64,000 nt of DNA from GCA-2690565 sp002457235 (GCA_045565695.1 JBJLEZ010000005.1:1-64000); one strand, 5' to 3'. Counted from the first letter of the stretch, positions 8,038 to 17,377 are shown. The notes: a model not told the origin generated them from the letters alone. Numbers and translations: made by a program.

Positions 8038-9051
8038 TTAGCGGACTTTATTTTCTTTTACCAAAAGCTCCGCAATTTGTATCGCATTCAATGCTGCCCC
8101 TTTCCAGAGCTGATCACCTGTCACCCAGAATGAAAGACCATTCGGGACAATGTCTGTTTTTCGCATTCGACCAACCGCACACGGTACAACTTCTGAATAA
8201 TTAATCGGCATAGGATACTCCGATTTCTCAGGATTGTCTACCAGCTCAACATTAGGAAAATCACAGATTGCCTGCTTAGCGACTTCTAAATCTATTGAGT
8301 TTTCAAATGAAGCGGTAATCGCAATTGAATGGGCTCTTCTGACGGGCACTCGAACACAAGTACAATTCACTTCAAGTGAATCTAAGCTCATGATCTTTTT
8401 ACTCTCATTGAGTAATTTCATTTCCTCTCGGGTAAAACCATCATCATTAAAATCGTCCACATGAGGAATCACATTAAATGCAATAGGATGCGGATAAACC
8501 TCGGGGGCTAAAGTTTCTCCTTTTGACCAAGCGATGAGCTGGTCATCTAATTCTTTTAAGGCTTCTGCCCCACTCCCTGAAACTGCTTGATAGGTACATG
8601 CGATTACAGATTTTAAGCCGAAGGCTTTGTGAAATGGATATAAGCCCATCAAAGAAATAGCTGTTGAGCAATTTGGATTAGCGATCACACCCTGATGATT
8701 CAAAGCTGCCTCTGGATTAATTTCGGGAACTACAAGCGGCACTGTATCGTCCATACGAAAGGCCGAACTGTTATCAATGACTAAACAACCTGCTTGCTTT
8801 GCAATTGGTGCAAAATGCTTAGATTGAGCGCCTCCTGCACTGAAAATACAAATATCCAAATCTTGAAAACTCGCTTCAGTCGTTTCTTCAATAGTCCATG
8901 AATGTTCCTTATAGCTTTGTACCTTACCCGCAGATCGTGCTGAAGCCAATAAATGTAATTCAGAGAATGGGAACGCACGCTCATGTAACAAGTGAATGAT
9001 TTCTTGTCCTACAGCACCAGTTGCCCCTAATATACCAACTTTGTATGTCAT
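8038..9051 (-). CDS. asd: Aspartate-semialdehyde dehydrogenase
   Basis: The enzyme reduces aspartyl phosphate to aspartate semialdehyde with NADPH, the shared step to lysine/DAP, threonine and methionine. At 337 residues it is full length. The Rossmann motif GATGAVGQE is at the N-terminus, the catalytic Cys is in NPNCSTA (about residue 129), and GSGAEALKEL and RVPVRRAHS (active-site His) follow. DAP from this pathway feeds the peptidoglycan recycled by Mpl encoded at 34.7-36.1 kb. The start codon overlaps the 5' end of the divergent L,D-transpeptidase gene by 7 bp. Confidence 0.95.
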   Translation of the reverse strand: MTYKVGILGATGAVGQEIIHLLHERAFPFSELHLLASARSAGKVQSYKEHSWTIEETTEASFQDLDICIFSAGGAQSKHFAPIAKQAGCLVIDNSSAFRMDDTVPLVVPEINPEAALNHQGVIANPNCSTAISLMGLYPFHKAFGLKSVIACTYQAVSGSGAEALKELDDQLIAWSKGETLAPEVYPHPIAFNVIPHVDDFNDDGFTREEMKLLNESKKIMSLDSLEVNCTCVRVPVRRAHSIAITASFENSIDLEVAKQAICDFPNVELVDNPEKSEYPMPINYSEVVPCAVGRMRKTDIVPNGLSFWVTGDQLWKGAALNAIQIAELLVKENKVR

Positions 9052-9596
9052 TTGATTTAATTAATAAAGAGAAACTCCATCTTGAGCAAAGCTGTGAAGC
9101 ATTGTCAATCCTACCTAGCACACAGCAAATAATTATTTCTATAAAAAACCAAAGCCTATATCTCTTAAACCAAGATTCATTAATCAAACAATATACAGTA
9201 TCCACTTCAAAAAATCCGCCCTCATGTTTGGAGAATTCCTTCGGGACACCTCTTGGACTCCATCAAGTTGAAGAAAAAATAGGCGAAGGAACACCGATTA
9301 ATACGGTCTTTAAAGGCAGAGTTTCTCAAGGCTACACTTACGAAGAAGCTTCTAAAGAAGAACAACTGACAAATTTAATCACTACGAGAATTATTAGGAT
9401 CAAGGGGCTCGACCCAAACTTAAATTTAGGTGATCCTTATGATACCTATAATCGCTTTATCTATATCCATGGAACCAACCAAGAAGAACGCTTGGGACAG
9501 CCCTTCAGCAAGGGTTGCATTGAATTATCAAACCCAGACTGCTTGGACTTATTTTCTTGGGTCAAGCCCGGAGACCATATTTGGATTTTTAGTTAA
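9045..9596 (+). CDS. L,D-transpeptidase (YkuD domain) family protein
   Basis: The C-terminal half carries the YkuD catalytic block: IHGTN, then GQPFSKGCIELSN with the nucleophile Cys (about residue 158 of 183), then WVKPGDHIWI. Family members cross-link peptidoglycan 3-3 or attach proteins to it. The usual SxGC motif has Lys before Gly here (SKGC), which is a common variant. No signal peptide or lipobox is visible from the ATG at 9045, odd for an enzyme that acts on periplasmic murein. A later TTG near 9101 is another possible start and also gives no signal. The 5' end overlaps asd on the other strand. Confidence 0.75.
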   Translation: MSFDLINKEKLHLEQSCEALSILPSTQQIIISIKNQSLYLLNQDSLIKQYTVSTSKNPPSCLENSFGTPLGLHQVEEKIGEGTPINTVFKGRVSQGYTYEEASKEEQLTNLITTRIIRIKGLDPNLNLGDPYDTYNRFIYIHGTNQEERLGQPFSKGCIELSNPDCLDLFSWVKPGDHIWIFS

Positions 9597-9671
9597 ATAA
9601 CATAAATACTCTTAATTTTTCAGTTGCACTATTATGCACTAAATTTAAGGGTATCTTCCATTATTTCATCT

Positions 9672-9752
9672 ATGAAGAAAAATATACTACTTTTATGGGC
9701 TATCTCATACGCTCATGCAATTATTTTGACATATATCGGAACGAGCAACTAA
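9672..9752 (+). pseudogene. 26-codon micro-ORF resembling a truncated copy of the large downstream protein
   Basis: ATG to TAA encodes a signal-peptide-like start (MKKNILLLWAISYAHA) followed at once by IILTYIGTSN and a stop. The last ten residues match the opening of the repeat domain of the next gene (for example FTFIGTNN). The sequence therefore looks like an export signal plus the first strand of one repeat domain. It may be the remnant of a deleted paralogue or a genuine short peptide. It ends 28 bp before the start of the large gene. Confidence 0.4.
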
Positions 9753-9780
9753 TTCTTCTTATTCTAATCATATCATACTT

Positions 9781-12700
9781 ATGGATATCCCTACTAAAAT
9801 ATTCTCTATGCTGCTTTTAGCAGTACAGGTCCACGCTCAAGCTGGATTTTCTATTCCTTTCTCCGATGATAGCGGAACACAAATTAACAGTGCAGTGTCT
9901 ACTGGAGATAACGCTGGAATCTGGGATAATGGTGGTATAGCTATTCAAAATGGAAACCTTAATATAGGTAACACTCCTCACTACAAACAAGGTAGCATCA
10001 ATAATGCACAAGTGTTTAGAACTTACACATTAGGTACTCCAATGACTGGACCATCTAACTTCACTGTTAACATTTCAGAGTATGATCTAGGAAATGAGAA
10101 CAGTGTGGCCATACCAGGTAGAGGTCTTCAATTTATTGTAAAAGATAGCTCAGATTCTGGTGTAGCAATTGGTATTCTTAATGGTGTAGGAAATGGACAA
10201 TATGATGTCGGAGAACCATTTACTGACTCAAACGGAAATGGCACTTGGGATGATGTGATAATTACTGATTCCCCCGAAGCTGTTTCGGCGCAAAATAAAT
10301 TAACCGATGTACAAGCTCTTTACGATGCTGCCGTGGCTCTTAACCCAGATATAGCAAATTTCTACAATGCAATACAAGTAGCTAGTGATGAACTAGAAGC
10401 AGCAAGAATTGTGCGTGAAAATGCAAATGAAGCCTTATATCTAAATGATTATCATGGTGCAGTAGATGCCCTTTATATTGCCCAAGTCGTTTATGATAAT
10501 GCAGGCCAAATCGTGTATAATGACTGGGCTCCCAATAATAATTTTGATAATCTGACGTTGGCTGAATTTCTTGAAATACTTGAATCAGACCCACAATTTT
10601 GGTATACAGGTACTCAATACACGAGTGCATTAACTGCCTTGAATAACGCCCAAAATACTTATGATGCGGCTGCGGCTGCACAAACAGGGCTTTTAGCCAC
10701 TCGTTCAGATGCTGTTGATGAATACAATGCTAAGAATGTAATTTACTTGGCTGCCATAGCTGACTCAGAAAATAGTGATGTTACAGATGCTGATTTGGCA
10801 GCACAATTAAATTCAGCTGAAATTGATTTTGCATTATATACTTCACCTGGAGAAAGCTTCACAGACCTTAGTGGAAGTGTAAATGTTGTTGGCCGAAGCT
10901 GGCAGACCGATTCTGGCACATGGACATCCGAACCAATTAGTGCAAGTAGCTCTTCACCAATTTTATTACAAGTTCTTAATGACGACTCCGCAGACGGAGT
11001 TGGTTCAGTACTTAGGTTCTCAACCAATAACGGAAGTTCTTGGACTAATACTATGGTTGACGGTTTGGTATTAAGTGAAATTTCTTCAATCCAGCTTTTA
11101 ACTAAGAATCCAGATGGCGGTTCATGGGGTTCAGGACTTGCTGGAGGATCACCAGGAGATTACGCTATGATTGATTCTATTGAGTTAGCTGCTGGAATTC
11201 CTGAAGCAGAACCAGAGCCAGAGCCTACTCCAGAAGGGAAGATAGAATTCACATTCATTGGTACAAATAATCATGATTTCTCATCATTTGTAACAGTCCC
11301 TACTCTAGTAACAGCAGCTGATATTATTGCAGCTCCTATAGGTTCTGATCTTTACATTGGAGATGGTTCATTGGCTATAGCCAATTTCGTAGTTGATGGA
11401 GGTACTATAGGAGGAAGCCAGTATGGTAAAGGTAAAGTTGGCATTTCTCAAACAGATGAACTTGTAGGACATAACCTAGTCGTTAGATACTTTAAGGTAG
11501 ATACTTCCCACCCAGATGGATACAGTGCATCTGGACCAAAATTCTATGCTGATGGCGATGCATTAGCTACAGGTGATGTTATTGCAGTTGCTTCAACAGG
11601 GATGGGAGTTAGTACACAGACAGGTTTTCAAGTTAGAGTTTGGAAGGAATCTAAAACCGCACCAGAAGAGCCTGCCTTTGAAGTGCCGGAAGGACATATT
11701 GGGTTTACCTTTATTGGAACAAATAATCATGATTTCTCTTCATATATTACTGTTCCTACAACAATAGATGCCTCTACAATTACTGCACATCCACAAGGTT
11801 CAGATATCTTTGCCGTTGGAAGCACAACAATCGCAGAATGGTCATCAGAAACTGCTATTGGTGGAAGTAATTTTGGGAAAGGTAAATTAACTATCCCACA
11901 AACAGATTTACTACAAGATCAGCTATTATGGGTTAGGTATTTCAAACAAGATGCCTCCCACGAAGATGGATACAGTGCATCCGGGCCAAAATTCTCAATC
12001 GATGGAGACGCAATAGCTAACGGAGAAGTTACCCAAGAAGGACCTTCTGGATTCGGAGTAGGAACTCAAACTGGATTTAAAATTAAAATTTGGACAACAA
12101 GCAAAAGCAATTCAGACTTCGACGGTGACGGTGTTGACGATAGTACAGATGCATTCCCAAGTGATCCTAACGAAACTACGGATGCTGATGGAAATGGCAT
12201 CGGCGATAATGCTGATGCTGCTGGCCCAACAGAGTCTCCTGTGCTAAACATTGCAATTGTAGGAACAGATGTAGAGCTTAATTGGGATGATTCTAACTCA
12301 TTTGATGTACATGTCTCTTCAAATTTATCTGATTGGACAAATACAAATGTTAATACAAGTCCCCACTCTAGAGAATTGGGAGTAAGCGAGTTCTTTAAGC
12401 TTTCTGAACCAGAGCCTGAACCAGAACCAGAGCCTGAAGAGCCTGAACCAGTAGATAACACTGATGCATATTTAGAGAGTTCAGAATTCTCTGGTGATCA
12501 AGGAGGTATGATTCTTGATGGCGCTACACTAATTACCCCAACATTTACAAATGCGAATAATTTTGGCTCTCTTGTAAATACTATAGTAGAGTTTGCTAGC
12601 GGAGTCGCAGACTTCTCTGGAACTGATATGAGCGGAGTAAGTATTAGGCAGGAAAGTAATTTTAGTAATGCGACCTTTAATGGTGCGATTTTAATGGGAG

Positions 12701-13656
12701 CATCAATAACTCAAACAGATTTGACTAGTGCTGACTTTGCTAACGCTAATCTTACTAATGCTAGTGTAACATCTAGTGTCATACTTAAAAATACAGACTT
12801 TAGTGGTGCAGATCTTACAAGTTCAGATTTCTTTAGTACGAATTATAATAACACTAATTTATCAGGCATTGTCGGTCTTGATCCTATAATCTTTACGTTT
12901 ATTGGAACTAATAATCATGACTTTTCTTCGCAACTTGAGGGAGGACTTCATGCGGGTGTTATAAGTCAAAGTATGCCTATTCAAGATGCTGGGTCTGATC
13001 TTTACTATGATGATAGTATTTGTGTAATCGAATGGTCAGGAGCAGAACCAATAGGAGGAAGTCAATACGGTAAAAGTAAAGTTACTATAGCTCAGACGCC
13101 TGGATTTGAGAATTACAATCTCAAGGTGCGTTTCTTTGTCGAAGATTCTAACAACGCTGCCGGATTCGCTAGTGCTGGACCTGTTATTGTAATTGACGGT
13201 GCTGAATTAGCAAATGGTCCTGTTACAGCAGAGGCAGATACTGGGCACGAAGTATCGACGAGGACTGGATACTCAGTAAGGGTTTGGAAAGAACATGAGC
13301 CAGTAGCTGGAATAACAGTAGCAGATAGTCCGGATTTTAGTGCAGGAAGTAATGCTTCATGGCCATATGTTATAACTTTAACTACGGCTGCAGAAGGAGC
13401 AGCTAGCCAAGCGCAACAAGCTTTAGGTATCTTTGTTAATGCATTACCGGTAGGTGGCGCAAACTACAGTGTCTATAAAACTACTGCTAACGGAAATGAC
13501 TACATCGCACCTGCTCAACCCTTAGTTCTAGGTGACAATACAATAACTATCCCAGCTGTAGGATTTGATAGAGCTGTTAAGATCCGATTATCAAGTGGTG
13601 ATGTAGCATTTGATTCTCTTATGGTAAACGGTAATAATCTATTTCCTGGGCCATGA
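9781..13656 (+). CDS. Very large secreted mosaic protein with three copies of an unnamed repeat domain
   Basis: The product is 1291 residues with a signal peptide (MDIPTKIFSMLLLAVQVHAQA). In order: a beta-rich domain (about 22-165) with a Ca-type DVGEPFTDSNGNGTWDD loop; an Ala-rich helical segment (about 165-355); a second beta part (about 360-475); Pro-Glu linker; repeat domain 1 (about 488-620); repeat 2 (640-775); a TSP3-type Ca motif DFDGDGVDDSTDAFPSDP (about 779-815); a Fn3-like domain ending FFKLSEP; a second Pro-Glu linker; a pentapeptide-repeat block (about 937-1030); repeat 3 (1036-1173); and a C-terminal beta domain. Each repeat starts F-T-F-I-G-T-N-N-H-D-F-S-S, has IGGSQYGK in the middle and ends TGxxVRVWKE. 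I cannot name this repeat. No PEP-CTERM signal is present. Adhesive or polymer-binding function is inferred only. Confidence 0.85.
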   Translation: MDIPTKIFSMLLLAVQVHAQAGFSIPFSDDSGTQINSAVSTGDNAGIWDNGGIAIQNGNLNIGNTPHYKQGSINNAQVFRTYTLGTPMTGPSNFTVNISEYDLGNENSVAIPGRGLQFIVKDSSDSGVAIGILNGVGNGQYDVGEPFTDSNGNGTWDDVIITDSPEAVSAQNKLTDVQALYDAAVALNPDIANFYNAIQVASDELEAARIVRENANEALYLNDYHGAVDALYIAQVVYDNAGQIVYNDWAPNNNFDNLTLAEFLEILESDPQFWYTGTQYTSALTALNNAQNTYDAAAAAQTGLLATRSDAVDEYNAKNVIYLAAIADSENSDVTDADLAAQLNSAEIDFALYTSPGESFTDLSGSVNVVGRSWQTDSGTWTSEPISASSSSPILLQVLNDDSADGVGSVLRFSTNNGSSWTNTMVDGLVLSEISSIQLLTKNPDGGSWGSGLAGGSPGDYAMIDSIELAAGIPEAEPEPEPTPEGKIEFTFIGTNNHDFSSFVTVPTLVTAADIIAAPIGSDLYIGDGSLAIANFVVDGGTIGGSQYGKGKVGISQTDELVGHNLVVRYFKVDTSHPDGYSASGPKFYADGDALATGDVIAVASTGMGVSTQTGFQVRVWKESKTAPEEPAFEVPEGHIGFTFIGTNNHDFSSYITVPTTIDASTITAHPQGSDIFAVGSTTIAEWSSETAIGGSNFGKGKLTIPQTDLLQDQLLWVRYFKQDASHEDGYSASGPKFSIDGDAIANGEVTQEGPSGFGVGTQTGFKIKIWTTSKSNSDFDGDGVDDSTDAFPSDPNETTDADGNGIGDNADAAGPTESPVLNIAIVGTDVELNWDDSNSFDVHVSSNLSDWTNTNVNTSPHSRELGVSEFFKLSEPEPEPEPEPEEPEPVDNTDAYLESSEFSGDQGGMILDGATLITPTFTNANNFGSLVNTIVEFASGVADFSGTDMSGVSIRQESNFSNATFNGAILMGASITQTDLTSADFANANLTNASVTSSVILKNTDFSGADLTSSDFFSTNYNNTNLSGIVGLDPIIFTFIGTNNHDFSSQLEGGLHAGVISQSMPIQDAGSDLYYDDSICVIEWSGAEPIGGSQYGKSKVTIAQTPGFENYNLKVRFFVEDSNNAAGFASAGPVIVIDGAELANGPVTAEADTGHEVSTRTGYSVRVWKEHEPVAGITVADSPDFSAGSNASWPYVITLTTAAEGAASQAQQALGIFVNALPVGGANYSVYKTTANGNDYIAPAQPLVLGDNTITIPAVGFDRAVKIRLSSGDVAFDSLMVNGNNLFPGP

Positions 13657-13685
13657 TCCATGAATAAATAATTTAAACTATTCAC

Positions 13686-13716
13686 AAGCCTTGAGTTTGA
13701 TCCTTAAGGCTTTTTT
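13686..13716 (+). terminator. Intrinsic terminator after the large secreted protein
   Basis: AAGCCTT and AAGGCTT pair around a loop and are followed by six T residues, 30 bp after the stop codon. Confidence 0.85.
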
Positions 13717-13766
13717 GTGTCCCTAATTAATGACAAAGTTGGGTATATTAATTAGACAAAAAGCTT

Positions 13767-14408
13767 TCAGCCAGAAACCCTGAAATTCATAGAAAAAGTT
13801 TCTTTTCGACTACTTGGTGTTGGCTTAAACCTAGAAATTTTATCGAACACATCAAGAATTGATTGATCAAAACTCTGGGAACCAGAGGAAGCTATAATCT
13901 TTGCAGATTGTATAGTGCCGTCAGAAAGAATTGTGAATTGAACCCTAACTGTAAGATCAGCCCCTGTACTATTCCTTGGCTTATTCCATGCAGAGCTTAT
14001 AGTGCTATAAACACTACGCTGATATTTCTGAAGAAGAGTCGCGCTTACAGAAGTACTCTGCTTGACCGATTCGATTTCCCCTACCTTATATTCAAAATCA
14101 GGTATGGGCTTAACTTTTGAGGGGGCATCTGCATGATTTACTCTAGACCTAGGATTTTCTTTTAGAAATTGCTCATAATTCATCGGTTTTATAGGCTTCA
14201 TTTCCTTTGGCTTAGGCTTAGCCTTCTCCTGAATTACTGGTGCAGGCTCAGTCTCTGAAGGCGTGTCAACTATTTCAAAAACATAGATATCTTTATCTTT
14301 AGAGCATGAGTTAATAACAAAAAATGACACTAATACTAAAAATAGTACTAAGTGGATAATAACAGAGATAGATAGATCGGGCTTATTTTTAAAATAATGA
14401 CTTATCAT
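13767..14408 (-). CDS. tonB: TonB-family energy transducer
   Basis: The 213-residue protein has one N-terminal membrane anchor (about residues 13-33), a Pro/Lys/Glu-rich spacer (EPAPVIQEKAKPKPKEMKP) and a C-terminal TonB_C-type domain (about 125-213) with VRVQFTILSDGTIQSAKI and FKPTP. It would carry energy from the ExbB-ExbD motor to outer-membrane receptors, such as the zinc receptor at 0.7-3.1 kb. It overlaps exbD by 4 bp, so the three genes form one operon. TolA is an alternative name, because the YSTISSAWNKPR segment also fits TolA-like C-termini, but tolB and pal are absent nearby. Confidence 0.82.
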   Translation of the reverse strand: MISHYFKNKPDLSISVIIHLVLFLVLVSFFVINSCSKDKDIYVFEIVDTPSETEPAPVIQEKAKPKPKEMKPIKPMNYEQFLKENPRSRVNHADAPSKVKPIPDFEYKVGEIESVKQSTSVSATLLQKYQRSVYSTISSAWNKPRNSTGADLTVRVQFTILSDGTIQSAKIIASSGSQSFDQSILDVFDKISRFKPTPSSRKETFSMNFRVSG

Positions 14409-14824
14409 TTAACTTCTGTATCTAAACTGATTTTTACCAAATTATTTTGCTTAATAAGGTCAATTAAGCCAATGACTCTTTCGTAAGGTAACTCTTTGTC
14501 TGCACGTATTCTCAAGACAGGCACAACATCCGCTTTTGATGTTTCCTGAAGAAGTACTGTCATTTCTGCTTCGGTAACTTTTTTTGATCCCCAATATAAT
14601 TCTCCCTGACGACTTATACTAACAACTTGGATGTCATTTTTAACATCCAATTGTGGCTTAGATACTTCTCCTGGTAAATTAATGGGTATCGTTTGCTCAA
14701 GTAATGGAGTGGCGATCATAAAAATAATCAAAAGCGCGAAGGCTAAGTCAATCAAGGGTGTTACATTGATCTCAGTCAAAGCGGTTAAGCGATTTTTTTT
14801 ATGAAATTTCCGTCTAGTTCTCAC
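14405..14824 (-). CDS. exbD: ExbD/TolR-family proton-channel subunit
   Basis: The 139-residue protein has one membrane helix (about 23-43), preceded by the signature EINVTPLIDLAFALLIIFM. The Asp in PLID is the proton-carrying residue in the family. The periplasmic part contains the usual DKELPYERVIGLIDLIK segment. It lies between exbB and tonB with a 9-bp gap and a 4-bp overlap. Confidence 0.9.
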   Translation of the reverse strand: MRTRRKFHKKNRLTALTEINVTPLIDLAFALLIIFMIATPLLEQTIPINLPGEVSKPQLDVKNDIQVVSISRQGELYWGSKKVTEAEMTVLLQETSKADVVPVLRIRADKELPYERVIGLIDLIKQNNLVKISLDTEVK

Positions 14825-14833
14825 GAAGTAAAT

Positions 14834-15565
14834 TTAGCTAATCTTTCTTGCTTCAAGCTCAATACGGTCAGATATCGTACTGGCGAAATTTTCTAATTCA
14901 ATCAGAGCAATCTTAGTATTTTGCAGTAAGTAATTGTAACCAAAGACTGCTGGTATCGCAACGACAAGTGCAGAAACAGTCGTTAACAAAGCACCCGAAA
15001 CTCCAGGAGCTAATGCCTGTAAACTAGCACTACTAGCAGAAGACATCGCACCAAACGCATCCATGACACCCCAAACTGTACCTAATAGCCCTAAGAATGG
15101 TGCACCTGTTACAATAGAACCAAGCAAGACCAGCTTTTCTTCGTATTTTAAACTTTGTTCCGCTACAGAACGAGCCACAGCATTATCGATATGACCCATC
15201 AAAAGATCCAATTCCGAGCGCTCTTGATTATGACTGACTGAGGCATACCGCGCATATGCTTTTAATGCGACCTGAGTGATTCCAGCATGTGGGCCTGCCT
15301 GGCTGGATAAATGCTCTAAATCAAGCTGGAGGACCCCGCTACTTTTATTCAGTTCCATCTGATGGCGTTTATTCAACTGTTCCAAGCGGCGGATTTGTAG
15401 CAATTTACCGATAATTACTGACCAAGCTAAAATACTGCAGATTAAAAGAATGAATAAAATGAATTTGCCAGCAGTGTTTGACTGCCCAAAGTATTCAAAC
15501 AGGGACATTTGTATTTGGAAAACTGTTTTCAATTCAATAAAACTCGCATATTCAAAAAAACTCAT
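14834..15565 (-). CDS. exbB: ExbB/TolQ/MotA-family proton-channel protein
   Basis: The 243-residue protein has the family plan of three membrane helices: about 33-55, then a large cytoplasmic loop, then GAPFLGLLGTVWGVMDAF and GALLTTVSALVVAIPAVFGYN. These two Gly/Thr-rich helices form the proton channel with ExbD. The start at 15565 gives a short leader before MSLFEYFGQ (M at about residue 21), which is a possible alternative start. It is the first gene of exbB-exbD-tonB and is divergent from the PfkB kinase gene. Confidence 0.9.
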   Translation of the reverse strand: MSFFEYASFIELKTVFQIQMSLFEYFGQSNTAGKFILFILLICSILAWSVIIGKLLQIRRLEQLNKRHQMELNKSSGVLQLDLEHLSSQAGPHAGITQVALKAYARYASVSHNQERSELDLLMGHIDNAVARSVAEQSLKYEEKLVLLGSIVTGAPFLGLLGTVWGVMDAFGAMSSASSASLQALAPGVSGALLTTVSALVVAIPAVFGYNYLLQNTKIALIELENFASTISDRIELEARKIS

Positions 15566-15634
15566 AAAAAATACTCTCGATTTGTAAATAAAAGCTAAGC
15601 AAATTAGCCATTAACTCTAATAATTTAAATAAAT

Positions 15635-16729
15635 ATGATAATTGACGCATCAATTAAAGAAGAAATTGCTAAAGCAAAAAAAAATATTAACGAATTAAGT
15701 GCATTTGTTGGATTTGACGGCTTTATTGATAAGATTGTCTCACCTGTGGATAAGGTAGATTATGAAAATAATCTTAAACATCTAATTCCAAGCATTACTG
15801 ATTTTGCTAAGCGTATCGGTTCAGCTGCTGGAAAAAGCGCAAATATAGAACTTTCGGAAAAGCTGGATAAACTCGGAGGTAATGGCCCGATCATGGCCAA
15901 CGCACAATTATCCTTAGGCTTAGGTGTTCGATATGTCGGTGCTTTGGGATCGCCAGATATTCACCCTCTCTTTAAAGATTTTAGCGAAGCCACCCAGGCG
16001 ATTTCATTAACCAACCCGGGTGTCACTCACGCATTAGAATTTGAAGATGGCAAGATAATGCTCGGAACCATGAAAAGCTTAGAGGACGTTAATTTTGATA
16101 CGATTCTTAATTCCATAGGTGAAGCAGAACTAGTCAATATTTTCAATCAAGCTGATTCTATCTCTATTGTGAATTGGACGATGCTCACCAACTTAACCGA
16201 TGTCCTTAAACAATTAACTGAAACTATCTTACCTAAACTATCTGAAAAAAAATATTTTTTCTTTGATTTAGCCGACCCAGAAAAAAGAACTGATAAAGAT
16301 ATATTAGAAGTCTTAAACTTACTCAAAGATTTTGAACCATTTGGCAAAGTTGTACTAGGCTTGAATTTACGTGAATCTTCTCAGGTCGCCGAATTGTTGA
16401 AGATCGATACTCAAGAAGAAGATCTATCACTTAGGGCAAAAGCGATAAAGGATGCCCTTTCAATCAATTCTGTAGTAATCCACCCTGTTGAGTCAGCGCA
16501 TTGTGCGAGCGATGAAGGCACTTTTAACTTAGTCGGGCCCTATTGTGCGAAGCCCAAAATCACAACGGGAGGAGGCGACCATTTTAACGCAGGTTTCATA
16601 ACAGCTAAACTCTTAGGGTTATCCGACTTAGCTTCACTCGCGGTTGCAGTGTCTACCTCAGGCTTTTATGTTAGAAACGCTCAAAGCCCTACCTATCAAG
16701 ATATCATCAATTTTGTAAATTCTTATTAA
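15635..16729 (+). CDS. PfkB-family carbohydrate kinase
   Basis: The 364-residue protein is a ribokinase-fold sugar or nucleoside kinase. The N-terminal substrate block reads FVGFDGFIDKIV, then KLGGNGPIMA. The C-terminal ATP/catalytic signature is ITTGGGDHFNAGF, in which the Asp is the catalytic base of the family. The GGGDHFNAG form differs from the usual GAGD and is seen in a subgroup of PfkB proteins. The substrate cannot be deduced. It starts a rightward group with tmk (21 bp gap) and holB. Confidence 0.82.
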   Translation: MIIDASIKEEIAKAKKNINELSAFVGFDGFIDKIVSPVDKVDYENNLKHLIPSITDFAKRIGSAAGKSANIELSEKLDKLGGNGPIMANAQLSLGLGVRYVGALGSPDIHPLFKDFSEATQAISLTNPGVTHALEFEDGKIMLGTMKSLEDVNFDTILNSIGEAELVNIFNQADSISIVNWTMLTNLTDVLKQLTETILPKLSEKKYFFFDLADPEKRTDKDILEVLNLLKDFEPFGKVVLGLNLRESSQVAELLKIDTQEEDLSLRAKAIKDALSINSVVIHPVESAHCASDEGTFNLVGPYCAKPKITTGGGDHFNAGFITAKLLGLSDLASLAVAVSTSGFYVRNAQSPTYQDIINFVNSY

Positions 16730-16750
16730 TTCATATCTATTAAAAATTAA

Positions 16751-17377
16751 GTGAACGGTTATTTCATAACATTTGAAGGCAGTGAGGGTTGTGGCAAAAC
16801 AACCCAAATCGAAGCCTTAGCCAAAGCTCTAGAGGCTCAAGGAAAAACCGTTTTAATCACACGCGAACCTGGCGGGACTTTAATCGGCGAGAAAATTCGC
16901 AATTTACTACAAGACCCAAGTCATAAAAACGATATCAGCGATATGACTGAACTGCTGTTATTTTCTGCCTCGCGTGCTGAACTTATCACTAGTCGTATTC
17001 AGCCTGCTTTAGCACGAGGTGAAATCGTTATTTGTGATCGCTTTTATGACTCTACTTTCGTTTACCAAGGGCTAGGACGGGCCATCGATATGAATATAGT
17101 CGAACAGCTCAACCAAATCACCGTCGGCACACTGAAGCCAGACCTCACGATCTTACTCGATCTTGATGCAAAGATTGGAATAGAGAGAGCAAAATCACGA
17201 CAATCTGGGGAACTGGATCGCATTGAAAACGAATCCCTGGCCTTCTTTGAAGCTGTGAGAAATGGGTATCTAGAATTAGCTAAAAAAGAACCCGAACGAT
17301 TTAAAACCATTGATGGACTACTGAGTGTTGATGCCATCAAAAAAATCATATGGGATACAGTTGTGGATCAATTTTAA
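16751..17377 (+). CDS. tmk: Thymidylate kinase
   Basis: The enzyme phosphorylates dTMP to dTDP. It has 208 residues and a GTG start with no Shine-Dalgarno sequence. The P-loop is FEGSEGCGKTTQ, the DRX-type motif is CDRFYDSTFVYQG, and REPGGT and a lid-region Arg pair (RAKSRQSGELDRIE) are present. It sits directly before holB, an arrangement common in bacteria. Confidence 0.95.
   Translation: MNGYFITFEGSEGCGKTTQIEALAKALEAQGKTVLITREPGGTLIGEKIRNLLQDPSHKNDISDMTELLLFSASRAELITSRIQPALARGEIVICDRFYDSTFVYQGLGRAIDMNIVEQLNQITVGTLKPDLTILLDLDAKIGIERAKSRQSGELDRIENESLAFFEAVRNGYLELAKKEPERFKTIDGLLSVDAIKKIIWDTVVDQF

Noticed and set aside
12409..12450. The EPEPEPEP run as a PEP-CTERM signal
   Set aside because: It lies mid-protein, with no hydrophobic helix or basic end; it is a Pro-Glu linker.
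12066..12461. Antisense open frame reading as Gly-Ser repeats inside the large secreted protein gene
   Set aside because: It is the complement of the Pro-Glu linker codons; low complexity and no start context.
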